Source: Christensenella sp. UBA5394
GTDB taxonomy: Bacteria; Bacillota; Clostridia; Christensenellales; CAG-138
Assembly (NCBI GenBank): GCA_002409725.1
Contig: DHOI01000005.1
Location: 21,354 to 37,372 of the forward strand
DNA: 16,019 bases
Direction of reading: 5' to 3'
Shown here: one piece after another, positions 7,143 through 14,412 of the stretch
How positions within the stretch are numbered: position 1 is the stretch's first letter
Layout of the letters: each line of letters opens with the position of its first letter
Translations under genes and position numbers: made by a program
Notes under the pieces: generated by a model
Told to the model about the DNA's origin: nothing
What the model saw: only the letters and a program-made list of their open reading frames with translations
Database searches by the model: none

Positions 7143-8096
7143 ATGGATATGACGCTGAATATGAACGTCCTGCGTGCGCTGGAAGGTATCCGCACGCCCT
7201 TTTTCGATAAGCTTTTCGCGGCTCTTACCTATTTGGGGGATCAGACGGTGTTCATCGTGCTGGTTCTCGGCCTGCTCTGGTGCGTGGATAAGCGCAGGGG
7301 CTATTGCCTTTTCTTCATAGGCATGGTGGGCACGGCTGCTAACCAGCTTTTAAAGGCTATCTTCCTCATCCCCAGGCCCTGGCTGCTGGATCCATCCTTC
7401 ACCATCGTGGAATCCGCCCGAGGGGGGGCCACAGGCTATTCCTTCCCCAGCGGCCATACGCAAAGCGCCACTAGTATCTTCGCGGCCCTGGCCGCCTGGT
7501 ATAAGAAGCGCCGGTGGGCATTTGCCGCCTGCGTCGCCGCCATTGTTTTAGCTGCCTTTTCCCGTATGTATCTGGGGGTGCATACGCCGCTCGACGTGGG
7601 GGTTTCTCTCATCACCGGCCTCGCGAGCGCCTGGTTTGGCCTCTCGGCCTTTAGCAGGTGGAAAAGCAGCGCCCTCCAAAGCGTTGCTCTGGGCTCTGCA
7701 GCCCTCCTGGCCCTCTACCTGCTCCTTTGGCCCAAGGGCGCGACCAACGTAGCTGAATTCGACGTACACGGCTTGGAAAGCGCCTTCACCCTGTTAGGTG
7801 CCGCCATCGGCCTTACCATCTCCTGGGCTGTGGATGAAAAACGCCTCCGCTATGAGATCAAGGCCGTGTGGTGGGCGCAATTGCTCAAGCTAGGCCTGGG
7901 CCTCGGGCTGCTGCTGGCCATCAAATCCCTGCTCAAAACGCCCCTCAACGCCCTCTTTGGCGGCACCCCTGTGGCCAACTGCCTGCGCTATTGCCTGGTC
8001 TCCCTCTTTGGCGGACTGGGCTGGCCCCTCACCTTCCCCTTCTGGGCTAAGCTCGGGCATAATAAAATACCACCGGAGGACTCCCAACATGCCTAA
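7143..8096 (+). CDS. PAP2-family phosphatase, integral membrane
   Basis: The product has 317 residues from the ATG at 7143, chosen because AGAAAGG lies 10 nt upstream and the promoter's -10 ends at 7110, which makes earlier starts impossible from that promoter. The three motifs of the type 2 phosphatidic acid phosphatase superfamily are intact: K71-x6-R78-P79, then P102-S103-G104-H105, then S140-R141 with H147 and D151. Such enzymes remove phosphate from lipid phosphates such as undecaprenyl diphosphate or phosphatidate, on the outer face of the cytoplasmic membrane. After the catalytic domain (about 1-165) the protein goes on for some 150 residues with several more hydrophobic helices, making it longer than simple PAP2 proteins. 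Its stop overlaps the next start by 8 nt (ATGCCTAATG), indicating translational coupling. The exact substrate is unknown. Confidence 0.92.
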   Translation: MDMTLNMNVLRALEGIRTPFFDKLFAALTYLGDQTVFIVLVLGLLWCVDKRRGYCLFFIGMVGTAANQLLKAIFLIPRPWLLDPSFTIVESARGGATGYSFPSGHTQSATSIFAALAAWYKKRRWAFAACVAAIVLAAFSRMYLGVHTPLDVGVSLITGLASAWFGLSAFSRWKSSALQSVALGSAALLALYLLLWPKGATNVAEFDVHGLESAFTLLGAAIGLTISWAVDEKRLRYEIKAVWWAQLLKLGLGLGLLLAIKSLLKTPLNALFGGTPVANCLRYCLVSLFGGLGWPLTFPFWAKLGHNKIPPEDSQHA

Positions 8097-8580
8097 TGCC
8101 CCCCGCCCCATGCGCAGAGCCGAGCGAGCCATCGCCGCGCTGCCGGATATCCTGGCCATCCTAGATCAATGCCACGCCCTGCGTCTGGGACTCATCGGCC
8201 CCGAAGGCCCCTATGTGGTGCCGCTGAACTTCGGCTACGAAGAAAAAGAAGGCGCCCTAACTATCTTCTTCCATTGCGCAAAGGCCGGCCGCAAGGTGGA
8301 TATGCTAACAGTCGATCCCCGGGTCTGTTTTGAGGCGGATTGCAACCACAAGCTTATCTCCGGGAATAATCCCTGTGCCTACAGCTTCGGCTATGAAAGC
8401 GTGATTGGCTTTGGCAAGGCACGCCTGCTGACCGAGGATGCGGATAAGTCCGCGGGCCTCTCCCGTATCATGGCCCGCTTCTCCCCCGCCCCCTCCTTTG
8501 AATTTGAGCCTGCCGTGCTCGCGCGCACAGCCGTCTACGCCATCGATGTGGAACATCTTACCGGTAAGAGGCACGGGTAA
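8089..8580 (+). CDS. pyridoxamine 5'-phosphate oxidase-like flavin-binding protein (NimA-like)
   Basis: The 163-residue protein belongs to the split-barrel flavin-binding superfamily, close to the group annotated as pyridoxamine 5'-phosphate oxidase family or 5-nitroimidazole reductase (NimA-like). Typical segments in order are MRRAERAI at the start, the strand GPYVVPLNFGYE (about 43-54), FFHCAKAGRKVDML (about 64-77), VCFEADCNHKLI (about 83-94) and YESVIGFGKARLL (about 104-116). The family binds FMN, and members reduce small aromatic or nitro compounds or have unknown redox roles. The ATG at 8089 has GGAGG 9 nt upstream and lies within the end of the PAP2 gene, so the two are co-translated. 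A terminator follows directly. A functional link between the membrane phosphatase and this protein is not obvious. The actual substrate is unknown. Confidence 0.9.
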   Translation: MPNAPRPMRRAERAIAALPDILAILDQCHALRLGLIGPEGPYVVPLNFGYEEKEGALTIFFHCAKAGRKVDMLTVDPRVCFEADCNHKLISGNNPCAYSFGYESVIGFGKARLLTEDADKSAGLSRIMARFSPAPSFEFEPAVLARTAVYAIDVEHLTGKRHG

Positions 8581-8604
8581 TTGACTGATAAATAAGCACA
8601 GTAA

Positions 8605-8635
8605 AGGCCGCCCGGTAAAGGCGGCCTCATTTTTT
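8605..8635 (+). terminator. terminator of the PAP2-flavoprotein pair
   Basis: The 8-bp stem AGGCCGCC / GGCGGCCT (8605-8612, 8620-8627) with a 7-nt loop is followed by CATTTTTTC. On the minus strand the stem is followed only by TTTACTG, so it would be a weak terminator for the convergent small gene. Confidence 0.85.
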
Positions 8636-8639
8636 CATA

Positions 8640-8840
8640 TTATAGCACGCGTCCGTATTCATCCAACTTGGTGATGACGGGTTTGCCTTCCGCATCCAAT
8701 AGCACGCAAATACCGCCGCCATGGCCGGCGGCATGATAGAGATAACTGACGCCCGTCTCCCTATCCACCCATATTTCATTGGTACCCTCCCATTTGCTTT
8801 CATGATGGATGCGGAGGAAGCGGTCGTTCTCTTTTCCCAT
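8640..8840 (-). CDS. small DUF6440-like protein
   Basis: This 66-residue protein starts at the ATG at 8840, 8 nt after AAGGAG. A competing overlapping frame (8627-8857) gives a composition without family features. The sequence fits the small DUF6440 family: DRETGVSYLYHAAGHGGG (26-43) followed by CVLLDAEGKPVI (45-56). The family has no known function; members are short, soluble and common in Firmicutes. It lies 61 nt downstream of the EF-G paralogue on the same strand, with a strong hairpin in the gap, so it may be read through from that gene. No signal peptide or membrane segment is present. The gene is quite certain, the family name somewhat less so. Confidence 0.78.
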   Translation of the reverse strand: MGKENDRFLRIHHESKWEGTNEIWVDRETGVSYLYHAAGHGGGICVLLDAEGKPVITKLDEYGRVL

Positions 8841-8861
8841 GTTCTTGTCTCCTTCATAGAA

Positions 8862-8888
8862 GGCGGGGGCGCATAATGCGCTCCCGCC
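8862..8888 (-). other. intercistronic hairpin between the EF-G paralogue and the DUF6440-like gene
   Basis: GGCGGGGGCGCA (8862-8873) and TGCGCTCCCGCC (8877-8888) form a 12-bp stem with a 3-nt loop and one imperfect pair. On the minus strand it follows the EF-G paralogue's stop by 13 nt and precedes the next ribosome binding site. There is no T run after it, so it looks like a stabilising or attenuating hairpin rather than a normal terminator. Confidence 0.5.
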
Positions 8889-8901
8889 CCTTTGACCTGG
8901 T

Positions 8902-10971
8902 TTATTCTTCCTCGTCCTCGTCCCTCTGGGCGCTGTCGATGATCTTCTTGGCCTCCATGGCGGGCACATCCTCGTAGCGGACGAACTCGCTGGTGAAGGA
9001 GCCACGCGCCTGGGTCATGGAGCGCAGATCCGTGGCGTATTTAAACATCTCGGAGAGGGGCGCTTCAGCCACGACCACGGTGCCGTTCTCGCAGGGGTTC
9101 ATGCCCAGCACGCGGCCACGGCGGCTGGAGAGATCGCCCATGATGGCGCCGGTGTATTCGTTGGGTACGGTGATGTCGTAGCGGTAGATCGGCTCGATGA
9201 GCACGGGCTGGGCCTTGGTGCAGGCTTCTTTATAGGCAAGGCGCGCCGCGCTCTTGAAAGCCACTTCCTTGGAATCCACGGGGTGATACTTGCCGAAGAA
9301 CAAAGTCGCCTTGACGCCGATCATGGGGTAGCCGGCCAACACGCCCTTCTTCATGGCTTCGCGGGTGCCCTTTTCCACGGCGGGGATGTATTCCTTGGGT
9401 ACCACGCCGCCCACGATAGCGTTGACGAATTCGAAATCCTCGCCGGGCAGGGGTTCGAAGCGCATGTTGACCACGCCGAACTGGCCACTGCCGCCTGTCT
9501 GCTTCTTATGCTTGCCTTCGGCCTCGGCCGTGCCGCGGATGGTCTCGCGGTAGGGAATGCGCGGGTCGGAGATCTGGGCTTCCACGCCGGTTTTATTCTT
9601 GAGCTTGGAGCAGAGCACATCGAGGTGCACTTCGCCTAAGCCACACATGAGCACGTCGCCGGTTTCGGCGTTCTTCTCCATGGCCATGGTGGGGTCTTCT
9701 TCCAGGAGCTTGTTCAGCCCTGCGAAGACCTTATCTTCCTCGCCCTGCTTCTTAGCGGAAACCGCCAGGCTGATACTGGGTTTGGGGAAATCAATGGCCG
9801 CAAACTGCACAGGTTCCGCCGGATCGCAAAGGGTATCGCCGGTGGCGGTAAATTGCAGCTTGGAGAGCGCGCCGATATCGCCCGCGATCAGCTTATCCAT
9901 GGGGGTGACCTTCTTGCCGCGCATGAGACCGGGCGCCGTGGATTTTTCGTTTTTCTCTTGATTCGGATTATAAAGCGGCGTTTCCACGCTCATCATGCCG
10001 CGGTATACCTTGACAATGGAATATTTTCCGAATTGATCGACTACGGTTTTGATGACCTGGGCGGCGAACTTGCCGTCCTTGCCGATCTCCACGGCCTCGC
10101 CGCTTTTAACGTTGATAGCGGCGGGTGCCTTGGCCTGATCGGCTGCGGGCATATAGTGTACAAGGTTATCCATCAAAGTGGTAACGCCCACGTTGGTAAC
10201 GGCTGCACAGCAGCACACCGGGGTTACAACGCCTTCCAACACGCCCTTGCTCAAGCCCGTGAGGATATCCTCGCGGGAAAGCTCGCCCGCCTCGAAGAAT
10301 TTCTCCATCAGGGCCTCATCACTCTCGGCGGCGGCTTCGGTAAGCTGCTCGTAAAGTTCCTGCGCGCGGCCGGAGAGCGCATCGGGGATGGGCATCTCCT
10401 TTTCGCCCTTGCCGTCGAAGCGGCGGGCTGCCATGTGCACGATATCCACATAGCCGACAAAAGCGCCCTTTTCCAAAATGGGCAGCTGGATAGGCACCAC
10501 GCTGGGGCCAAACTTTTCATTGACCTCGGCCATAACTTTATCAAAATTCGCATTCTCGCGATCCATCTGGTTGATCACCATCATGCGGGCCTTGCCAGCC
10601 TTTTTGCACATGTGCATGGCCTTTTCCGCGCCTACCACCGGGCCGGATACAGCGCCCACCACGATCAGGGCCGCATCGGCCAAAGTCATGGCGGCGGTCA
10701 CTTCGCCGTAGAAATCGAAGAAGCCGGGGGCGTCGATCAGGTTGACCTTAACGTCTTTCCATTCAAAGGGGGCCAGCGCGGCGTTGATGGAGATGGTTCG
10801 CTTGACCTCTTCGGGATCGTAATCGGTGGTGGTGGAGCCGTTCTCCACCTTGCCGATACGCTCAAGGAGACCGGCATTGTAAAGCATAGCTTCGGTAAGG
10901 GTGGTTTTACCCTCGCCGCCATGGCCGAAAACGCCGATATTGCGTATGTTTGCTGCGGTGTAGTTCTTCAT
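8902..10971 (-). CDS. elongation factor G paralogue (EF-G-like translational GTPase)
   Basis: The 689-residue product starts at the ATG at 10971, preceded by AGGGGG; an in-frame extension to 11037 has no ribosome binding site and covers the promoter's start point. It has the EF-G layout: a G domain with P-loop GHGGEGKT (16-23), switch I RTISIN with Thr59, G3 DAPGFFDF (80-87) and G4 NQMD (134-137), then domains II-V, with HKKQTGGSGQFG marking domain IV. The tail is acidic (DEDEEE). Canonical EF-G has DTPGHVDF in G3 and NKMD in G4, so the catalytic histidine is replaced by Phe84 and the G4 lysine by Gln135. Together with the P-loop this places it in the EF-G-like family found beside true EF-G in Clostridia, not in the main fusA. 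Its role may be in ribosome recycling or a specialised translocation step, but this is unknown. It is probably the first gene of a unit with the DUF6440-like gene. Confidence 0.9.
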   Translation of the reverse strand: MKNYTAANIRNIGVFGHGGEGKTTLTEAMLYNAGLLERIGKVENGSTTTDYDPEEVKRTISINAALAPFEWKDVKVNLIDAPGFFDFYGEVTAAMTLADAALIVVGAVSGPVVGAEKAMHMCKKAGKARMMVINQMDRENANFDKVMAEVNEKFGPSVVPIQLPILEKGAFVGYVDIVHMAARRFDGKGEKEMPIPDALSGRAQELYEQLTEAAAESDEALMEKFFEAGELSREDILTGLSKGVLEGVVTPVCCCAAVTNVGVTTLMDNLVHYMPAADQAKAPAAINVKSGEAVEIGKDGKFAAQVIKTVVDQFGKYSIVKVYRGMMSVETPLYNPNQEKNEKSTAPGLMRGKKVTPMDKLIAGDIGALSKLQFTATGDTLCDPAEPVQFAAIDFPKPSISLAVSAKKQGEEDKVFAGLNKLLEEDPTMAMEKNAETGDVLMCGLGEVHLDVLCSKLKNKTGVEAQISDPRIPYRETIRGTAEAEGKHKKQTGGSGQFGVVNMRFEPLPGEDFEFVNAIVGGVVPKEYIPAVEKGTREAMKKGVLAGYPMIGVKATLFFGKYHPVDSKEVAFKSAARLAYKEACTKAQPVLIEPIYRYDITVPNEYTGAIMGDLSSRRGRVLGMNPCENGTVVVAEAPLSEMFKYATDLRSMTQARGSFTSEFVRYEDVPAMEAKKIIDSAQRDEDEEE

Positions 10972-11042
10972 GGTTTTCCCCCTGTCGGTAGTAGTATGAT
11001 AAATGAATCGATTGTATCGAGGTGCGTAGGACACCAAATAAT

Positions 11043-11071
11043 ATTGTACCAGCGCATCCAGCCGTTGTAAA
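11043..11071 (-). promoter_or_regulatory. promoter of the EF-G paralogue
   Basis: On the minus strand TTTACA (11066-11071) and TACAAT (11043-11048) are 17 nt apart, with an extended -10 TG (CTGGTACAAT). Both boxes match five of six consensus bases. The leader before the start codon would be about 65 nt. Confidence 0.7.
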
Positions 11072-11132
11072 CCACTTTTCTGGATTTCAGCCCGTCGGAT
11101 CGCCCAAGGATTCGCTTTTCGCCATTATTTTT

Positions 11133-11158
11133 GAAAAAGAACCTGGGATAATCCCAGG
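11133..11158 (-). terminator. terminator of the padR-DUF4097 operon
   Basis: CCTGGGA / TCCCAGG (11142-11148, 11152-11158) form a 7-bp stem with a 3-nt loop. On the minus strand it is followed by TTCTTTTTC. It lies about 46 nt after the DUF4097 gene's stop and ahead of the EF-G paralogue's promoter, separating the two units. Confidence 0.85.
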
Positions 11159-11204
11159 CTCTTATGTACCGCACTGTAAGCAAAGCGAACAACTGTGCTA
11201 TGCC

Positions 11205-12158
11205 TCAGCCGATCTGTTCGATACGGATGCTGCCGCTGACGCTGGTGATGTGGAAGCTGGCGGAGCCATCCCCATAGATGACGGCGCTTTTTGATATGCT
11301 GGCCGGAAAATCGCAGCGGAATCCGCCGGATACGGTATCATACCTGGCCGTAAAGCCCTGGTTTTCCGGGATCAGCAGCGCGGCGGAACCGGAAACGTTA
11401 TCCATATTTACCTCGCGTGGGCAGATATCGCTGGTGATCGATGCACTGCCGGAAACGTTGTCCGTTTCTACCTCTGTGAAGGCACCCTGCAAGTTAATTG
11501 CTCCGGATACGGAATCGGCCTCGATATCCGCAACGGTGCAACCCTCGGTTTCCAGGCGGCCGGAAGTGCTGCTCATGGTGATTTTTTCGCCTTCAACTTC
11601 CTTAATAATTATGCTGCCCGATGTGGTATCCACGTCGATCCTATCGCATTTTATGCCCGTAAGGCGCACGCCTGCGGATACCGCGTCCACCGCCACCTCG
11701 CCAAGCTCAGCGGCCAGCGCCCGGGGGACGAGCACCTCCAAGGATTTGGCGCTGTGCCAGGCGGGCAATATCTGGACGCCCTGCGAATAATGGATGGTAA
11801 GGGCGCTGCCGCTCAAGGCATAGCGCAGGGCGTATTTTTCGGGGATCTCGGCCCGGGCCGTTTCCTTGAACGAGATGGTTTGCCCGTCATAGGGCGTGAG
11901 CGTTACGTCCCCATCCACCCAGGATATTTTTATCTGCTCGATCCCATCGGCATCCACGCTGTAGGCATTGGAGGGGGAATAAGCGCCCACCTCCCCTTCC
12001 AGCGCGCCGAAGCTGATCTGGCCGGAGCGGTCAAAAAAGTTGAAGGAAAATGGTAGCGCGCGCGGGCCATTGCCGGCCAGAACCCATAGCAGCAGGCCGA
12101 GCAGGCAGAGGGCCAGGACGGCCCAGCAAATGATTCTGATAATAATGGATGTTCTCAT
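11205..12158 (-). CDS. DUF4097 family protein with N-terminal membrane anchor
   Basis: The 317-residue product starts at the ATG at 12158, 11 nt after the upstream gene's stop and preceded by AAGGCGG. A single hydrophobic helix (about 5-28) anchors it, and the rest is predicted outside the membrane. From about residue 160 the chain has at least eight repeats of about 20 residues with a Ser-Gly core: DAVSAG, DTTSGS, SSTSGR, DSVSGA, DNVSGS, DNVSGS, DTVSGG and TSVSGS. These are typical of DUF4097, a putative adhesin-like repeat thought to fold as a beta-helix. The function is unknown. It is the last of three genes with padR and a permease-prefix membrane protein, an arrangement seen repeatedly in Firmicutes. 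It is likely under PadR control. Confidence 0.9.
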   Translation of the reverse strand: MRTSIIIRIICWAVLALCLLGLLLWVLAGNGPRALPFSFNFFDRSGQISFGALEGEVGAYSPSNAYSVDADGIEQIKISWVDGDVTLTPYDGQTISFKETARAEIPEKYALRYALSGSALTIHYSQGVQILPAWHSAKSLEVLVPRALAAELGEVAVDAVSAGVRLTGIKCDRIDVDTTSGSIIIKEVEGEKITMSSTSGRLETEGCTVADIEADSVSGAINLQGAFTEVETDNVSGSASITSDICPREVNMDNVSGSAALLIPENQGFTARYDTVSGGFRCDFPASISKSAVIYGDGSASFHITSVSGSIRIEQIG

Positions 12159-12169
12159 AATGCACCGCC

Positions 12170-12823
12170 TTACTTTTTGAGCAGCTGGAACACCGCTTTT
12201 GCGATCTGCTCCAGCGCTATGCCAATGAGGAAAATGATCCAGGTGATGTGCCAGGCGCCGGTGAGGAAGCTGGTGAGCAGGTAAGCGATCACGACCAGCA
12301 TCCAAAGGGCGGCGCTGATGGATTTCCATACTTCATTGCGGCTATCCTTGCTGGATTTCCACTCCTTGAATTCTTCCACAATGGTATCCTCTGCCCGGCG
12401 GTAGCGTGGCTTGGTCATGGAAACATATACCAAAATGCCGGTCGCTGCAGCCACAAAGGCCAGCAGCAGCGCCAATCCCAGGATCGCATGACCCAGGGGG
12501 GATAAGGCGATGATGGGGATCACGGCGATGATATACAGGCCGATGGCCAGGGCGGTAAGGGCTGCGTAGCGGCGCTTGCGCTGCTCCTCCTCCGGGGAAA
12601 GGGTAGCCTGTGCGCCCGAAAGGCCGGCGATCAGCTCGCTGGTGTCGCCAATGCTGCTCACGGCTATGTTGTAGGCCACTTCTTCCGATTTGCCTTCATC
12701 GCAAAGGCCGTGGTATTTTTCGACCAGGTTCTGAATCATCTCCTCTTTGAGTTCATAGGCTTTGCGGGTATTGGGCGCTTGCTCGAATAAGGATTCCACA
12801 TAGGCGCGCAATTTTGCTTCCAT
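12170..12823 (-). CDS. permease-prefix / DUF1700-type membrane protein
   Basis: The 217-residue protein has a soluble N-terminal helical part (about 1-72: LRAYVESLF, LKEEMIQNLVEKY, VAYNIAVSSIGD) like the short prefix domain (HAAS / permease prefix domain 1 / DUF1700) found in front of PadR-linked membrane proteins. Two hydrophobic segments at about 86-106 and 111-136 follow, then a charged cytoplasmic-type loop (138-168), then two more at about 169-189 and 191-210. The function is unknown; the prefix domain is thought to mediate contact with partners or with the regulator. It starts 5 nt after the padR stop, with a GGGAG before the ATG, so the genes are surely co-transcribed. No catalytic or transport motif is visible. 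Confidence 0.85.
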   Translation of the reverse strand: MEAKLRAYVESLFEQAPNTRKAYELKEEMIQNLVEKYHGLCDEGKSEEVAYNIAVSSIGDTSELIAGLSGAQATLSPEEEQRKRRYAALTALAIGLYIIAVIPIIALSPLGHAILGLALLLAFVAAATGILVYVSMTKPRYRRAEDTIVEEFKEWKSSKDSRNEVWKSISAALWMLVVIAYLLTSFLTGAWHITWIIFLIGIALEQIAKAVFQLLKK

Positions 12824-12828
12824 TTTAT

Positions 12829-13164
12829 TTATACTCCCTCCACATAAATCAGTTTATTGATCAGGGCCCGGGCGTTTTCCCAATCCCGAACCAAGGTCTT
12901 ATACGTTTCCCTGCCAAGCTCCGTAATGGCATAATACCTGCGGCGCGCGCCGGTGCTTTCATCCCCCCAATAGGAGGTTATGCAGCCGCATTGCTCCAGC
13001 CTGCGCACGGCGGTATAAAGGGTCGCCTCTTTGAATTCATACCGGCCTTGGGATCTTTTTTGGATATCGCGGTTGATCTCGTAGCCGTAACTGTCACCCT
13101 TGACGAGGTGCGCCAGAATAATGGCGTCCGTATGCCCGCGGATTAAATCGCCTGCGATGGTCAA
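12829..13164 (-). CDS. PadR-family transcriptional regulator
   Basis: The product has 111 residues with a winged-helix DNA-binding domain: DLIRGHTDAIILAHLVKG, then DSYGYEINRDIQKRS, then the recognition region EFKEATLYTAVRRLEQCGCI and the wing with GARRRYYAIT. A short C-terminal helix (about 85-108) should serve in dimerisation, as in the PadR-s1 group. I chose the TTG at 13164 because AAAGGGG (13173-13179) lies 8 nt upstream and it gives the usual short lead into DLIRGHTD; an ATG at 13182 lacks a ribosome binding site. PadR proteins are repressors released by small ligands or envelope stress. An inverted repeat overlapping the operon's -35 box suggests autoregulation. It is the first gene of the three-gene unit. 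Confidence 0.93.
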   Translation of the reverse strand: MTIAGDLIRGHTDAIILAHLVKGDSYGYEINRDIQKRSQGRYEFKEATLYTAVRRLEQCGCITSYWGDESTGARRRYYAITELGRETYKTLVRDWENARALINKLIYVEGV

Positions 13165-13205
13165 GTACCACACCCCTTTCATAGGTATTTCACGTGAGCA
13201 AATAT

Positions 13206-13234
13206 AATATAACTCAATATACCTCGCCTGTCAA
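13206..13234 (-). promoter_or_regulatory. promoter of the padR operon
   Basis: On the minus strand a perfect TTGACA (13229-13234) is followed after 17 nt by TATATT (13206-13211). This is the strongest promoter match in the window. Confidence 0.8.
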
Positions 13235-13241
13235 GGTATAT
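13217..13241. promoter_or_regulatory. candidate PadR operator
   Basis: ATATACCT (13217-13224) and AGGTATAT (13234-13241) form a perfect 8-bp inverted repeat with a 9-nt gap, lying over the -35 box and spacer. Its size and position fit autorepression by PadR. A partial half site (AGGTATTT, 13183-13190) lies near the start codon. Confidence 0.55.
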
Positions 13242-13303
13242 CCGATAATAATATTAAATTTTACCAGCAAGGATATCCCCCTTCCCGGCCCGATCCGCGA
13301 ACC

Positions 13304-13333
13304 TTGGCAAATCCTGCCGCCGGGTGCTATAAT
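13304..13333 (+). promoter_or_regulatory. promoter of the aldo/keto reductase gene
   Basis: TTGGCA (13304-13309) and a perfect TATAAT (13328-13333) are 18 nt apart, with an extended -10 TG (GTGCTATAAT). The transcript would start about 25 nt before the start codon at 13364. Confidence 0.75.
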
Positions 13334-13363
13334 GAGGTCAGAACAAGCTGCGGGAGGGCGCCT

Positions 13364-14380
13364 ATGGTAAACGTCATATTAGGGAAAACCGGTATCACGG
13401 TGAATAAAAACGGCTTTGGCGCTCTGCCCATCCAACGCATACCCGAGGCGGACGCGGTGCGCCTCCTGCGCCGGGCACGCGAGGGCGGCATGGCCTATTT
13501 CGATACGGCCCGCGCCTATTCGGATAGCGAATCCAAACTGGGCGCGGCCTTTGGCGGCCATTGGGACGGCATCTATATCGCCACCAAAACCATGGCCAGA
13601 ACCGGCAAAAAGCTCAAGGCGGAGCTGGAAGAATCCCTAGCTGCCCTGCAAACGGATCACATCGACCTCTACCAGCTGCACAACCCACCTTTCTGCCCTA
13701 GGCCCGGCGCTGCCGGCCGCCTCTACGACGCGCTGCTGGAAGCCAAAGCTGCGGGCAAAATACGCCATATCGGTATCAGCAGCCACCGCTTAACCGTGGC
13801 CATGGAGGCCATCGAAAGCGGCCTTTATGATACGCTGCAATTCCCGTTTAGCTATCTTTCCACGGAAAAGGAACTGGCCCTGGTCGCGGCCTGCAAGGAG
13901 GCAAACATGGGCTTTATCGCCATGAAGGGCCTGGCCGGCGGCCTGATCCACAACAGCGCCGCTGCCTACGCGTATCTTGCACAGTATGACAACGTTTTGC
14001 CCATATGGGGCATCCAACGCGAAAATGAGCTGGATGCGTTCCTTTCCTACATAAAAGAGCCGCCCAGCCTCACGCCGGAGCTGGCGGCCGTGATCGAGGC
14101 GGATAAGGCGGAGCTGGCTGGTGAATTCTGCCGGGGCTGCGGCTATTGCATGCCCTGCACGGTGGATATCCGCATTAGCGATTGCGCCCGCATGGCCCTG
14201 ATGACCCGGCGCGCCCCCAGCGAGCAATGGTTCTCCCCTGAGTGGCAGGCCAATATGGAAGATATTGAGAAATGCATCCATTGCGGCCAATGCTCGGCTA
14301 AGTGCCCCTATGGGCTGGATACCCCTTCCCTGCTCCGGCACAACCTGGAAGATTACCGGCAGCAGCTCAGCCAGCGATAA
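13364..14380 (+). CDS. aldo/keto reductase with C-terminal ferredoxin-like cysteine clusters
   Basis: The product has 338 residues from the ATG at 13364, preceded by GGGAGGG; a longer frame to 13304 would begin inside the promoter. The TIM-barrel part (about 1-240) holds the aldo/keto reductase tetrad: Asp47, Tyr52, Lys75 and His106 (YFDTARAY, ATKT, YQLHNP). The C-terminal part has two cysteine groups: C256, C259, C262 and C265 in CRGCGYCMPC, and C304, C307, C310 and C314 in CIHCGQCSAKCP, the latter a classic 4Fe-4S motif. This fusion is common in anaerobes and suggests electron transfer between a bound cluster and the barrel's active site; the substrate is not known. It is a single-gene unit with its own promoter and terminator, divergent from padR. 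Confidence 0.93.
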   Translation: MVNVILGKTGITVNKNGFGALPIQRIPEADAVRLLRRAREGGMAYFDTARAYSDSESKLGAAFGGHWDGIYIATKTMARTGKKLKAELEESLAALQTDHIDLYQLHNPPFCPRPGAAGRLYDALLEAKAAGKIRHIGISSHRLTVAMEAIESGLYDTLQFPFSYLSTEKELALVAACKEANMGFIAMKGLAGGLIHNSAAAYAYLAQYDNVLPIWGIQRENELDAFLSYIKEPPSLTPELAAVIEADKAELAGEFCRGCGYCMPCTVDIRISDCARMALMTRRAPSEQWFSPEWQANMEDIEKCIHCGQCSAKCPYGLDTPSLLRHNLEDYRQQLSQR

Positions 14381-14385
14381 AAGGC

Positions 14386-14412
14386 CAAAAAACCGGCATT
14401 TGCCGGTTTTTG
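14386..14412. terminator. bidirectional terminator between the aldo/keto reductase and lipoprotein genes
   Basis: AAAAACCGGCA (14388-14398) pairs with TGCCGGTTTTT (14401-14411). The A and T runs flank a 6-bp GC-rich core, so the hairpin ends in T on both strands. It lies 6 nt after the aldo/keto reductase stop and about 100 nt after the lipoprotein stop. Confidence 0.85.

Noticed and set aside
9853..11070. A 405-codon plus-strand open frame
   Set aside because: It lies opposite the EF-G paralogue, is rich in His and Gly as expected from the complement of a GC-rich gene, shows no family motifs and has no ribosome binding site.
13165..13182. ATG at 13182 as the padR start
   Set aside because: It has no ribosome binding site, while the TTG at 13164 has AAAGGGG at 8 nt and gives the usual short PadR N-terminus.
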